This document shows positions 9,849-18,301 of a DNA stretch of 64,000 nt, piece after piece. Origin of the DNA: an uncultured Leptolinea sp. (lineage in GTDB: Bacteria > Chloroflexota > Anaerolineae > Anaerolineales > Anaerolineaceae); assembly GCA_903828565.1 (NCBI GenBank), contig CAIKMQ010000003.1, positions 1 to 64,000 on the forward strand, given 5' to 3'. Both the position numbers and the translations under genes were made by a program. Every line of letters begins with the position of its first letter. The stretch's first letter is position 1. The notes below the pieces were generated by a model, which saw only the letters and a list, made by a program, of their open reading frames with translations, was not told the origin of the DNA and made no database searches.

Positions 9849-10483
9849 CACTGGAAAAGGCGCGTGAATGGTACACGGATGATGACCCCGTCCATGATTT
9901 TGGGCATATTCAGCGGGTGTACTGGATGGCGGAGCGTATCGGCGAAGCTGAGAAGGCCGATCTGGAGGTGATTCGCGCGGCTGCACTGCTGCACGATGTC
10001 GCTGAAGCCGCCCCGGGCGGGGATGGCAGCGGCAGGGCCAGCCATCATCTGGCTTCGGCTGAATTTGCCCGCGGCATACTCATTTCTGAAGGCTGGCTGG
10101 AAGAAAAGATCGAAAAAGTGCTGCACTGCATTCGCGCACACCGCTTCCGCGGGAAAGAAGAAGCCCCCTCCACCCTGGAAGCTCAGGTGATCTTTGATGC
10201 GGATAAGCTGGATGTGTTGGGTGCCATTGGTGCTGCGCGTACCATCGCCTATGCGGTGCTGGAACATCAGCCGATCTACTCCACCCCCTCCGTCCAATTC
10301 CTGATCACCGGTAAAGAAGAAGCCGGGGAGAAACACAGCTCTTACCATGAATTCATTTATAAACTCTCCCGTGTCAAAGACCGCCTCTTCACTCAGACCG
10401 GGAAGCAGATCGCCCGTGAACGGCATGACACCCTGGTTGCGTTTTACGAACGCCTGGCTGATGAAATGCGGGGATTGGCTTGA
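9842..10483 (+). CDS. HD-domain phosphohydrolase
   Basis: 213 aa, overlapping hutI by 7 nt. HD signature residues: His in HDFGHIQRVYW, the HD pair in ALLHDVAEA, a later His in IRAHRFRG and Asp in FDADKLDVLG. This matches the YedJ-like HD subgroup of metal-dependent phosphohydrolases, whose substrates are probably nucleotides. Co-transcribed with the phosphatase that follows (4 nt overlap). Confidence 0.88.
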   Translation: MLTLEKAREWYTDDDPVHDFGHIQRVYWMAERIGEAEKADLEVIRAAALLHDVAEAAPGGDGSGRASHHLASAEFARGILISEGWLEEKIEKVLHCIRAHRFRGKEEAPSTLEAQVIFDADKLDVLGAIGAARTIAYAVLEHQPIYSTPSVQFLITGKEEAGEKHSSYHEFIYKLSRVKDRLFTQTGKQIARERHDTLVAFYERLADEMRGLA

Positions 10484-11271
10484 AAACATCATCGCGCCCG
10501 ACGCTGCAGCAGGTGGAAACTTTCGCACGCGAAGCCGGCAGCCTGCTATTATCCCGTTTCGGCCAACCGCATGATATCCAGTACAAAGGTGATGTGGATC
10601 TGGTCACTGAAGCCGATTTTCTCTCGGAGGAGTACCTGCTGAAGGCAATTTCCTCTACTTTTCCCGATCACCGCATCATTACTGAAGAAGCCGGTTCCAA
10701 CCAGTTGGAATCGCCTGATACCTGGTATCTGGACCCGTTGGATGGAACGGTGAACTTTGCTCACGGCATTGCCTGTTTCTCTGTTTCAATCGCCTATACA
10801 TTAAACGGTATACCCGAACTGGGGGTTGTTTACGACCCGGTGCGGAATGAATGCTTTACCGCTGAACGCGGAAAAGGTGCCTGGCTGAACCAGGTGCCCC
10901 TGCGCGTCAGCCAGACCTCCGAGGTGATCCAGGCTTTACTGGCAACGGGTTTCCCCTACGAGAAAGATGCCCGCCTGCTGCGGAACTTGCGTCACCACAA
11001 CCACTTCTCCGTTCACAGCCGGGGGGTACGGCGTTTTGGGTCAGCGGCATTGGACCTTTGCTACGTTGCCTGCGGCCGCTTTGATGGTTACTGGGAACTG
11101 GTCGTCAATCCGTGGGACGTAGCTGCCGGCAGCTTGATCGCCGCTGAAGCCGGCGCGCTGGTGACGGATGTTGCGGGGGATCCGTTGGTATTCAAGATGG
11201 GAGCTACCATCCTTGCGGCAAATCCACGCCTGCACCCGCTTCTCAAGCAGGGCTTGCAACAGTCGAATTAA
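10480..11271 (+). CDS. Inositol monophosphatase family protein
   Basis: 263 aa, TTG start overlapping the HD gene, with GGGGAT just upstream. The Mg-binding motifs are present: EEAG near residue 70, WYLDPLDGTVNFAHG near 82-96 and NPWDVAAG near 210. The family includes myo-inositol-1-phosphatase, fructose-1,6-bisphosphatase and PAP phosphatase, and sequence alone does not choose between them. The pair with the HD protein suggests a small phosphate-ester clean-up operon (inference). Confidence 0.9.
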   Translation: MKTSSRPTLQQVETFAREAGSLLLSRFGQPHDIQYKGDVDLVTEADFLSEEYLLKAISSTFPDHRIITEEAGSNQLESPDTWYLDPLDGTVNFAHGIACFSVSIAYTLNGIPELGVVYDPVRNECFTAERGKGAWLNQVPLRVSQTSEVIQALLATGFPYEKDARLLRNLRHHNHFSVHSRGVRRFGSAALDLCYVACGRFDGYWELVVNPWDVAAGSLIAAEAGALVTDVAGDPLVFKMGATILAANPRLHPLLKQGLQQSN

Positions 11272-11323
11272 TATACAATAATATACATATCAGTATTCCA
11301 CCCTGGTCTCCTGGAGAATCGAT

Positions 11324-12382
11324 ATGAAAACGAATCGTATTGCGAAACCTTCCAAAAGCCGGCTCAGCATGGCCCTCATCGCGGCAGTTGTGATCCTAGT
11401 TCAAGCAGCCTGCATGACATCCGCAACCCCTGCCCCGGCAGCCCCGGTGGTGGACGAAACCAAGGTCGCCCTGGGGGTGGCTGCCACCAGCTATGCGATC
11501 CAGCAGACCTCTGATGCTGGCAAAGCCGCGGATGAACAGGCTCAACAGCAAAATGCTGACCTGCAAAAAACCATGGACGCGCTCAGCCTGCAGCAGACAG
11601 CAATCGCCATCCAGCAGAATCAACAGCCACCGCAACAGCAGCAGCCTCCCGCACTGAATGTGCAACCACCGCCCGACCCGGCAACCCCGGACCCGATGGC
11701 TGGCATGGATGAAAAAATACGCAATGCCAGAGTCTTGATCTTTGAAGATACGGTCGAGCTGGGCATTGGCCAGTGGATCGAAGAGACCGTGCAGAGCATG
11801 GGAATCACCAATTACACCCAGGTGAACGATTACAGCGGTACCTTCCTCGAGCAATTGAACTCTCCCACCGAATGGGACTTGATCATTGTTGGTGCTGAAG
11901 CCAAAACGAAGATCCAGGGCGAATTCTGGGACGCTATTATGACCCATGTCAACCGCAAGGTAGCAGTGATCGCTGAAGTCTGGTACCTAAACTTCCTGGG
12001 TAACGGCCGCATTAAAGCCTTTACCAGTGAATGCGGTGTGACTTATGCCGGCAATTATGACCTGGCCGATTCCATTTACTGGTGGGATCAATTTCACCCT
12101 GTTTTCACCACCCCCAATACAGCTCAACCCCTGATCCACTACAGCCGCTACTGGGGCGGTGAGACCGGCGACAAGCTGCGCGTTTCCGGTGGAGATGCGA
12201 AACTCATTGCAGGCGACAGCTTGAAATCCCACAGCGATGGTGGTGTGATCGCCGTTTGCATGGGCGGACGTACAATCATTCAGACATTCTCCAATCATGA
12301 CTACCATGAGGACCAGATCAAGGATCTGTGGGAGAACTACATCACCTATACTTTGACCAATCACTTCCTTGCCACACAGTAG
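11324..12382 (+). CDS. Predicted lipoprotein with Q/P-rich linker, unknown function
   Basis: 352 aa. The signal peptide ends with lipobox VQAAC near residue 30. A short coiled-coil-like, Gln-rich stretch and a Pro/Gln linker cover about residues 75-125. A globular domain from about 130 to the end begins ARVLIFEDT and includes WDLIIVGAE, an alternating beta/alpha pattern like ThuA or flavodoxin-like folds. No catalytic residues are recognised. A leader of about 50 nt carries CTGGAG before the ATG, and TATACAAT-like sequences lie upstream. Confidence 0.8.
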   Translation: MKTNRIAKPSKSRLSMALIAAVVILVQAACMTSATPAPAAPVVDETKVALGVAATSYAIQQTSDAGKAADEQAQQQNADLQKTMDALSLQQTAIAIQQNQQPPQQQQPPALNVQPPPDPATPDPMAGMDEKIRNARVLIFEDTVELGIGQWIEETVQSMGITNYTQVNDYSGTFLEQLNSPTEWDLIIVGAEAKTKIQGEFWDAIMTHVNRKVAVIAEVWYLNFLGNGRIKAFTSECGVTYAGNYDLADSIYWWDQFHPVFTTPNTAQPLIHYSRYWGGETGDKLRVSGGDAKLIAGDSLKSHSDGGVIAVCMGGRTIIQTFSNHDYHEDQIKDLWENYITYTLTNHFLATQ

Positions 12383-12391
12383 GAACCCTCT

Positions 12392-13531
12392 TTGAGCATT
12401 TCCCTGGCTTCCGGTACCCCGGAGAACGATGAAGTTTCACTGCCGCTGGATACCGTCATTCAGGGAGATTGCCTGACAGAACTGGAAAAACTACCGGCGG
12501 AATCGGTGGATCTTGTGTTCGCCGATCCGCCTTATTATTTACAGCTGGCGCAAGAACTGTGGCGCCCGAACCAGACCCGAGTGGATGCAGTGGACGCGGA
12601 ATGGGACCGGTTTGGCAGTTTCAGCGACTATGATGCCTTTACCCGTGCCTGGTTGTCCGCCTGCCGCAGGGTATTAAAGAAGACCGGCGCTATCTGGGTC
12701 ATTGGCACATATCATAATATCTACCGCGTTGGCACCGCGCTGCAAGACCTGGGGTTCTGGATCTTGAACGATGTGGTTTGGACAAAGACCAACCCGATGC
12801 CTAATTTCCGCGGAGTACGCTTTACCAATGCTCATGAAACTTTGCTGTGGGCGCAAAAAGAGCGCGGAGCAGCCTATACATTCAATCATCACGCGATGAA
12901 AGCCCTAAACGAAGACCTGCAGATGCGCAGCGACTGGAATCTTTCGATCTGCACTGGTGGCGAACGGTTGAAGAAGGATGGGAAGAAGCTGCATCCCACC
13001 CAGAAACCGGAAGGCTTACTTTATCGCGTGCTGCTTTCCAGCACCAGCGTAGGGGATGTGGTGCTGGACCCGTTCTTTGGCACTGGCACCACCGGCGCGG
13101 TGGCGCGGCGGCTGCACCGGCATTTCATCGGCATCGAGAAAGACAGCGCGTATGTCGAAGCAGCCCGTGAACGCATCCATCAGGTGCAGCAAGTGGAGTT
13201 CAACCCGCCAATCTTCGTCACACCGGATCCGCGCCATGAAGCGCGCATCCCGTTTGGTACGCTGCTGGAGAATGACCTGCTGCGGCCGGGGCAGATCCTC
13301 TGGCTGGGTGAAAATGGACCCGCTGCCAGGGTACGTGCCGATGGCGCCCTGGAGTATAATGGAGAAACTGGCTCCATCCACCAGCTGGCGCGCAAGATCC
13401 GTCAGGCGCCGGTCAACGGCTGGGATGCCTGGTTTTACGAAGACCCACAATCCAAAAAACGTTTTCCCATCGACTCCCTGCGCCAACAGTTCAGGGAAAA
13501 ATCCAAACCCGAAGCGAGAGAAGAAGAATGA
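12392..13531 (+). CDS. CcrM-like adenine-N6 DNA methyltransferase (beta class)
   Basis: 379 aa, TTG start after AGGAACC. Catalytic motif DPPY near residue 47 precedes the target-recognition region, and the SAM-binding FxGxG motif is in DPFFGTGTTG near 227, giving beta-class order. Segments such as DAVDAEWDRF, TYHNIYRVG, LNDVVWTKTNPMPNF and HPTQKPE closely match the Caulobacter cell-cycle methyltransferase CcrM. The C-terminal part (RIPFGTLLE, GSIHQLARKI, NGWDAWFYE) matches its RAMA-type DNA-binding domain. GANTC specificity is therefore likely, though inferred. No restriction endonuclease is adjacent, so it looks solitary. It overlaps pepF by 4 nt. Confidence 0.93.
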   Translation: MSISLASGTPENDEVSLPLDTVIQGDCLTELEKLPAESVDLVFADPPYYLQLAQELWRPNQTRVDAVDAEWDRFGSFSDYDAFTRAWLSACRRVLKKTGAIWVIGTYHNIYRVGTALQDLGFWILNDVVWTKTNPMPNFRGVRFTNAHETLLWAQKERGAAYTFNHHAMKALNEDLQMRSDWNLSICTGGERLKKDGKKLHPTQKPEGLLYRVLLSSTSVGDVVLDPFFGTGTTGAVARRLHRHFIGIEKDSAYVEAARERIHQVQQVEFNPPIFVTPDPRHEARIPFGTLLENDLLRPGQILWLGENGPAARVRADGALEYNGETGSIHQLARKIRQAPVNGWDAWFYEDPQSKKRFPIDSLRQQFREKSKPEAREEE

Positions 13532-15309
13532 CCGCCAAATCTTTCACCCAAGCCCGCTGGTCGCTTGCCGACCTGTTCCCGTCCTCCGATGGCCCTGAGA
13601 TCAAAGCAGCCTTTGAGAAGCTTTCCGCGCTGGTCGATGCGTATGAAAAGACCCGCGGACAGTTATCCAATGATATGCGCGTAGATGATTTTATGCACAT
13701 TGTCAAACAAACCGAAGAGATCGCCCGCTGGGAATACCGCCTGTATGGTTTCGCAGAGCTGTGGTTCTCTGAAGATACCCAGAACCAGGCTGCCCAAACG
13801 CTCGTGGGCCGGCTGGATCAATTGATGGCTGAATACACCAACCGCACCCTGTTCTTCAGCCTGTGGTGGAAAGCTCTGGACGATGCCAGCGCGGAGCGCT
13901 TGATGTCTGCGGCTGGAGATTATCGCTACTGGCTGGAGGAGATGCGCCACTTCAAACCGCACACCCTCAGCGAACCCGAAGAAAAGATCATCAATATCAA
14001 AGATGTTTCCGGTCTCAACGCCATGAACATGCTGTACGACTCCATCACCAACCGCTATACCTATAAGGTGGAAGTGGATGGCGAGGTGAAAGAACTGACC
14101 CGTGGTGAACTGATGGTCTACGCCCGCCATCACGACCCTGAATTGCGCGCCCGCGCGTACCAGGAACTGTACCGCGTCTACGGCCAGGATGCCCCGATCT
14201 TGGGGCAGATGTACCAGGCAATCGTGCGCAATTGGGGGAATGAACAGGTCGGCCTGCGAAAATTCAAAGCTCCCATCTCCGCGCGCAACCTGGGTAATGA
14301 CATCCCCGATGAGGTGGTGGATCTGCTGCTGGATGTTGCCCGCGAAAACGCAACGGTCTTCCAGCGCTTCTTCCGCCTGAAAGCCCGCTGGCTGGGTGTT
14401 GAAAAACTGCGCCGGTATGATGTCTACGCGCCGGTCGTGAAATCTGATAAGAAATTCGATTATGCCGATGCCGCGGCCGTGGTATTCCAGTCCTTCAGGG
14501 AATTCGACCCGAAGATCGCCGCACTGGCTGAACGCGTGTTCAATGAAAACCATCTGGATAGCGAAGTGCGCAAAGGAAAACGCGGCGGCGCGTTCTGCTC
14601 CACCCTGGGACCGGACCTGACCCCGTGGGTCCTGTTGAACTACCAGGGCCGTGCGGATGATGTCGCCACGATGGCGCATGAGCTCGGTCACGCCATTCAC
14701 TCAATGCTGGCGGAGCATCACACGCTCTTCACACAGCATGCCTGCCTGCCACTGGCAGAAACCGCATCCACTTTTGGCGAGATGATGCTGGTGGATAAGC
14801 TCCTCAGCGAGGAAAAAGACGAGAGCGTGCGCCGCGACCTGATCTTCCGCCAGGTGGATGATGCCTACGCCACCATTTTGCGCCAGGCTTTCTTCGCCAT
14901 GTTCGAGCGGACAGCCCACGAGATGGTCAACAACAATGCCTCGGTCGATGAGATTACCGAAGAATACCTGAAGCAGCTGCGCGGCCAGTTTGGCGATTCG
15001 GTGGATGTCAGTGATGAGTTCAAGTGGGAGTGGGTCTCCATCCCCCATATCTATAATGTCCCCTTCTATGTCTACGCCTACGCCTTTGGGCAGCTGTTGG
15101 TGTTCTCGCTTTACAAGCAGTTCAAACAGGAAGGTGAATCTTTCAAACCCCGCTACCTTAAGATCCTCGCCGCCGGTGGTTCTGAAGCCCCCGAAAAGGT
15201 GCTGCTGGATGCCGGTATCGATTTCCGCCAGCGCTCTTTCTGGCAGGGCGGCTTTGATGTGGTCAACGACCTGGTGGCCGAGTTGGAAAAACTGCCGATC
15301 ACCAAATAA
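13528..15309 (+). CDS. pepF: Oligoendopeptidase F family M3 metallopeptidase
   Basis: 593 aa, cytosolic (no signal peptide). The zinc motif HELGH lies in MAHELGHAIHSML, with the third ligand Glu in PLAETASTFGE, as in thimet/PepF peptidases that cut oligopeptides of about 7-17 residues. An ATGA overlap joins it to the methyltransferase. The long frames on the opposite strand here are coding-bias shadows. Confidence 0.94.
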   Translation: MTAKSFTQARWSLADLFPSSDGPEIKAAFEKLSALVDAYEKTRGQLSNDMRVDDFMHIVKQTEEIARWEYRLYGFAELWFSEDTQNQAAQTLVGRLDQLMAEYTNRTLFFSLWWKALDDASAERLMSAAGDYRYWLEEMRHFKPHTLSEPEEKIINIKDVSGLNAMNMLYDSITNRYTYKVEVDGEVKELTRGELMVYARHHDPELRARAYQELYRVYGQDAPILGQMYQAIVRNWGNEQVGLRKFKAPISARNLGNDIPDEVVDLLLDVARENATVFQRFFRLKARWLGVEKLRRYDVYAPVVKSDKKFDYADAAAVVFQSFREFDPKIAALAERVFNENHLDSEVRKGKRGGAFCSTLGPDLTPWVLLNYQGRADDVATMAHELGHAIHSMLAEHHTLFTQHACLPLAETASTFGEMMLVDKLLSEEKDESVRRDLIFRQVDDAYATILRQAFFAMFERTAHEMVNNNASVDEITEEYLKQLRGQFGDSVDVSDEFKWEWVSIPHIYNVPFYVYAYAFGQLLVFSLYKQFKQEGESFKPRYLKILAAGGSEAPEKVLLDAGIDFRQRSFWQGGFDVVNDLVAELEKLPITK

Positions 15310-15369
15310 CCCGGTTAGCGATGCGTGCTTTCATCACTCCTTTCCGTTTCATTTATCAAGGTGCCAAGT

Positions 15370-16005
15370 ATGTATCTGGCAATTGAAGGCGTGATTGGTG
15401 TTGGCAAGACGACCCTGGCGCGCCGGCTGCAGCCGGAGTTCAACGCGGACCTGCTGCTGGAAGTCTTTGAGGAGAATCCCTTCCTTTCAGATTTCTACGC
15501 CGACCGCGCCAGGTATGCCTTCCAGACCCAGTTGTTCTTTCTGCTCAGCCGATACCGCCAGCAGCGCTCAGCTGTACCGGATATCCTGGCACTGGGTGCA
15601 GACCTGATCTCAGATTACACTTTTGAGAAAGACTCGCTCTTTGCGCGCATCAACCTGGCCGGCGATGAACTTGCCATGTACCGCCGGGTGCATGAAGCGT
15701 TGGCGGAAAAGATCCCGCTGCCCGGGCTGGTGGTATACCTGCGCGCATCCACAGATGTGCTGATGCAGCGCATCGCCAAACGTGACCGGCCTTACGAGCG
15801 CAACATGGAACGCGGGTATATTGACGAGCTCAACCGCGCATACGATGACTTCTTCTCCCGTACATCCGCATCCACCCTAATGATCGACACCAACGAACTG
15901 GATTTTGTGGCTAACCCGGAAGATCTGAAGAGCATCGAAAACCGTATCCGCCAGGCGCTGGAATTGATCCCCTTCCAGCCGGAACTACCCATGCAAGCCA
16001 GATAG
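15370..16005 (+). CDS. Deoxynucleoside kinase (dNK family)
   Basis: 211 aa from the ATG at 15370 (AAGGTG upstream); the 15-codon extension lacks a good site. P-loop GVIGVGKTT near residue 10, the ENPFLSDFY segment, and the lid-like arginines in IAKRDRPYERN mark the dCK/dGK/TK2-like fold. It probably salvages deoxyadenosine or deoxyguanosine with ATP. A second, divergent copy lies at 18589-19242. Confidence 0.9.
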   Translation: MYLAIEGVIGVGKTTLARRLQPEFNADLLLEVFEENPFLSDFYADRARYAFQTQLFFLLSRYRQQRSAVPDILALGADLISDYTFEKDSLFARINLAGDELAMYRRVHEALAEKIPLPGLVVYLRASTDVLMQRIAKRDRPYERNMERGYIDELNRAYDDFFSRTSASTLMIDTNELDFVANPEDLKSIENRIRQALELIPFQPELPMQAR

Positions 16006-16023
16006 CTACATTGGAGATCTTCC

Positions 16024-17028
16024 ATGCGCATCAATCGTGATTTCCTGATCAAAACAGCCAGGGACCAGACCGCCCGGCGGCTGCGCGTGGAGAAAGATGT
16101 GTTGGCCGCGTATCTTTGCGGTTCTGTGCTGCTGGATGAACCGCTGCTGGGCGGGACGGCCGACATCGACATCGTCCTGATCCATGCCGGCACCCCGAAA
16201 ATTGTCCGGGAGATCGTCCGTCTGAATGAAGATATCCACCTGGACATCGCCCATCACAGCGAGTCGGTATATCAACAACCGCGCGCCCTGCGGGTGGACC
16301 CGTGGGTGGGTACAGCGGCGCAGAATCACCCGGTTCTGTTACATGATGTGCGTCACTGGTTCGAATTCACCCAGGCTTCCCTGGGTTCGCAATTCTATCG
16401 CTCGGACCATACCGCTGCCCGCGCCAGAGTGCTGCTGAACAAAGCCCGCGAGGCATGGGCTCAATTAAGTGAAAGCCGCGCCCCTTTTATAAAAAAATAT
16501 CAGCTCTTTGCATCTGCTGTGGAAAACGGCGCGAATGCTGCCGCCTGCCTGACAGGCACCCCGCTGTGCCGCCGGCGTTTTCTCAGTGAGCTGCCTGCCC
16601 GACTGGAAAATTCCAGTGCCGCCGGCCTGACTGCCGGCCTGATCAGCCTGCTGGGTTTCAACCAGCTGACAACGGAGAGCCTGCAGGCCATTCTGCCAGA
16701 CTGGGAACAGGCTTTCAACACCGTCAGCGCTCAGCCCGGCGCTCCGGCAGACCTGCAGCCTGTCCGGCTGAAATACTACCGTTCCGCTGCGCTGGAATAT
16801 TTGGAAAGAGGCGATGTGCCGGCTGCCGCCTACCCGTTGTTCACAACCTGGTGTAAAACCGCCGGCAGCATGCCAGCCACCAGCCCGGAATACCTTGCCT
16901 GGCTGAAAGCTGAAAAAGAGATCGGCCTGTCGAAAGAGACGCTGCCCGAAAAGATCGCCGCGCTGGATGCCTACCTGGATCACGTGGAAGAGGTGGTCGA
17001 CGCCTGGGATGAGAACGCAGGCGGGTAG
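16024..17028 (+). CDS. Nucleotidyltransferase-domain protein
   Basis: 334 aa. The N-terminal MNT-type motif is CGSVLLDEPLLGGTADIDIVLI (given in part here: CGS, then GTADIDIVL), with the two Asp residues that bind metal. The remaining roughly 220 residues are helical and unassigned. It follows the deoxynucleoside kinase by 18 bp. It may transfer a nucleotide to a protein, a small molecule or an aminoglycoside-like compound; substrate unknown. MNT proteins often pair with HEPN toxins, but no HEPN gene is seen beside it. Confidence 0.78.
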   Translation: MRINRDFLIKTARDQTARRLRVEKDVLAAYLCGSVLLDEPLLGGTADIDIVLIHAGTPKIVREIVRLNEDIHLDIAHHSESVYQQPRALRVDPWVGTAAQNHPVLLHDVRHWFEFTQASLGSQFYRSDHTAARARVLLNKAREAWAQLSESRAPFIKKYQLFASAVENGANAAACLTGTPLCRRRFLSELPARLENSSAAGLTAGLISLLGFNQLTTESLQAILPDWEQAFNTVSAQPGAPADLQPVRLKYYRSAALEYLERGDVPAAAYPLFTTWCKTAGSMPATSPEYLAWLKAEKEIGLSKETLPEKIAALDAYLDHVEEVVDAWDENAGG

Positions 17029-17036
17029 GAGGAATA

Positions 17037-17064
17037 GTCATCCTGAACGCAGTGAAGGATCTCT
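17037..17064 (+). repeat. Left arm of the inverted repeat flanking the GIY-YIG gene
   Basis: 28 nt beginning GTCATCCTGA and ending GGATCTCT. The reverse complement of 17434-17461 or so matches it at 23 of 28 positions. Arms of the same family form hairpins without a gene near 49.05 and 51.07 kb. Confidence 0.8.
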
Positions 17065-17109
17065 ATCCCAGTAGATGTAAAACCCCCATGAAACATGAAA
17101 TCATATTAA

Positions 17110-17412
17110 GTGTATATTCTCGCAAGCAAATCAAAAGTTCTTTATACAGGGGTTACAAATAACCTCAATCGCAGATTAATCGAGCATAAAAGTAAAATGG
17201 TTCAAGGATTCACATCGCTATACAACATAAATCAACTGGTTTATTATGAGGAATACCATAAACCAGAAGATGCGATATTGCGTGAAAAACAAATCAATGG
17301 TTGGGGACGAACAAAGAAGATCAAACTAATAGAAGAAGTAAATCCAACGTGGACTGATATCGTCATGGATGGTACTGAAAGTTTTTTTAGTACACGTGTA
17401 TCTGGTCAATGA
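17110..17412 (+). CDS. Small GIY-YIG endonuclease-like protein, N terminus interrupted
   Basis: 100 aa from GTG at 17110. It has the GIY-YIG core: VYILAS, LYTGVTNNL with the catalytic Arg in NRRLIEH, then YYEEY and the Glu in REKQINGW. Upstream, ATG at 17095 reads M-K-S-Y-stop-V-Y-I-L. Family members normally read YYVYIL here, so the TAA at 17107 appears to replace a second Tyr codon. Either GTG restarts translation or the gene is decaying. It is visibly more AT-rich than its neighbours and sits between inverted repeat arms, both signs of a mobile origin. Confidence 0.82.
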   Translation: MYILASKSKVLYTGVTNNLNRRLIEHKSKMVQGFTSLYNINQLVYYEEYHKPEDAILREKQINGWGRTKKIKLIEEVNPTWTDIVMDGTESFFSTRVSGQ

Positions 17413-17432
17413 ACATTTATTAATATTCGTCC

Positions 17433-17463
17433 AAGAGACCCTTCGCTTTGCTCAGGATGACAC
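17433..17463 (-). repeat. Right arm of the inverted repeat flanking the GIY-YIG gene
   Basis: Begins AAGAGACCCTTCGC and ends CAGGATGACAC. Its reverse complement matches the left arm at 17037-17064 in 23 of 28 positions. Outer ends read GTCATCC on both sides, the same geometry as the gene-less copies. Confidence 0.8.
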
Positions 17464-17674
17464 CGTATTCGGTGGTTATTCATCCTAAGGTTTATTCGCA
17501 TATATAGGATAAATTGAAGCTTCAGCTGGTAAAAAAGAAAAACATATTATGGACCAACGGTGAAGTATTTATTTTCAGAAATTTACATTCCTTGATGTTC
17601 TTGGGTGTCATTTGATCAATCTGCGGGTCAAAAATCATACCTTGATCCCTTTTGGTTTATCCTGTTTTCCACCC

Positions 17675-18240
17675 TGTGGATAACTCAATAAAACCTGTGA
17701 ATAACTAAGCCTTCAATGGTTTTTGTGAGTGATTAGGACTATTTACTAATAATCCGGATCGTCTGCCCCTCCAGTTATGGATACTTGGATAAAAGAATCA
17801 TTTCTTTTTCTATTTATCCAGTTAAATCCAGAGATACACCACAAGAAATCTGTTCTTCAGATGTGTCTGTTTGATCTTGTGTTGATCCTCCTTGTGGAAT
17901 AACCGGGTAGAGTCTTACTGAGTAATTGTGCTCTTATCCGCGGTTATCCACAGATATTCCCATTATGTGAAAATCTCATGTTTCACCCACAGGTTTTCCA
18001 CCCCAGGAATATTTAAGAATCCGGCTGCCGGTTACATAGGTAGTGTTTCTAACCAGGTAGTGTTGGAATCTGACCGTGGATCCAACCTATCTTGGATATT
18101 CCTATTCCCCTGAATATTTGGGTTTATCTCACCCGCAGGGTTATCCACTTATCCACAGCCTCTACTAAGAATACGATTACATATTCATTAATATAGATTA
18201 GGAATACTTGTAACCACCGGGGGAATTTTGTACAATGATT
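17675..18240. other. Candidate chromosomal replication origin (oriC): DnaA-box cluster and AT-rich zone
   Basis: The 0.9 kb non-coding interval 17413-18301 holds three perfect TTATCCACA boxes at 17675-17683 (minus), 17944-17952 (plus) and 18149-18157 (plus). Variants are TTATTCACA at 17696-17704 (minus), TTATCCACT at 18141-18149 (plus, in tandem with the third box) and TTATCCAGT at 17814-17822. After the tandem pair comes GCC, then CTACTA and an AT-rich run to about 18210. That resembles the double-box, GC spacer, DnaA-trio and unwinding-zone layout known from Bacillus. dnaN lies 4.3 kb away and parS sites about 10 kb away. dnaA is not in the window, and gene orientation is not biased away from this point. 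Confidence 0.78.
18208..18236 (+). promoter_or_regulatory. spoVS promoter
   Basis: TTGTAA at 18208-18213 and TACAAT at 18231-18236 are separated by 17 bp. The predicted leader is about 60 nt and carries GGGAGAAG before the ATG at 18302. The promoter abuts the candidate origin's AT-rich zone. Confidence 0.6.
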
Positions 18241-18301
18241 TTTGTAAGCACTCTGTCCAGTGATCGTTCAACAGAACCGGGAAGTTTCATGGGAGAAGAG
18301 T

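Noticed and set aside
13663-14700. 345-codon minus-strand frame across pepF
   Set aside because: pepF has the complete M3 zinc motif on the plus strand; the antisense frame has no family resemblance.
17413-18301. Possible small protein-coding gene in the AT-rich interval
   Set aside because: The 61-codon frame at 17928 lacks a ribosome-binding site and spans DnaA boxes; no coding signature.
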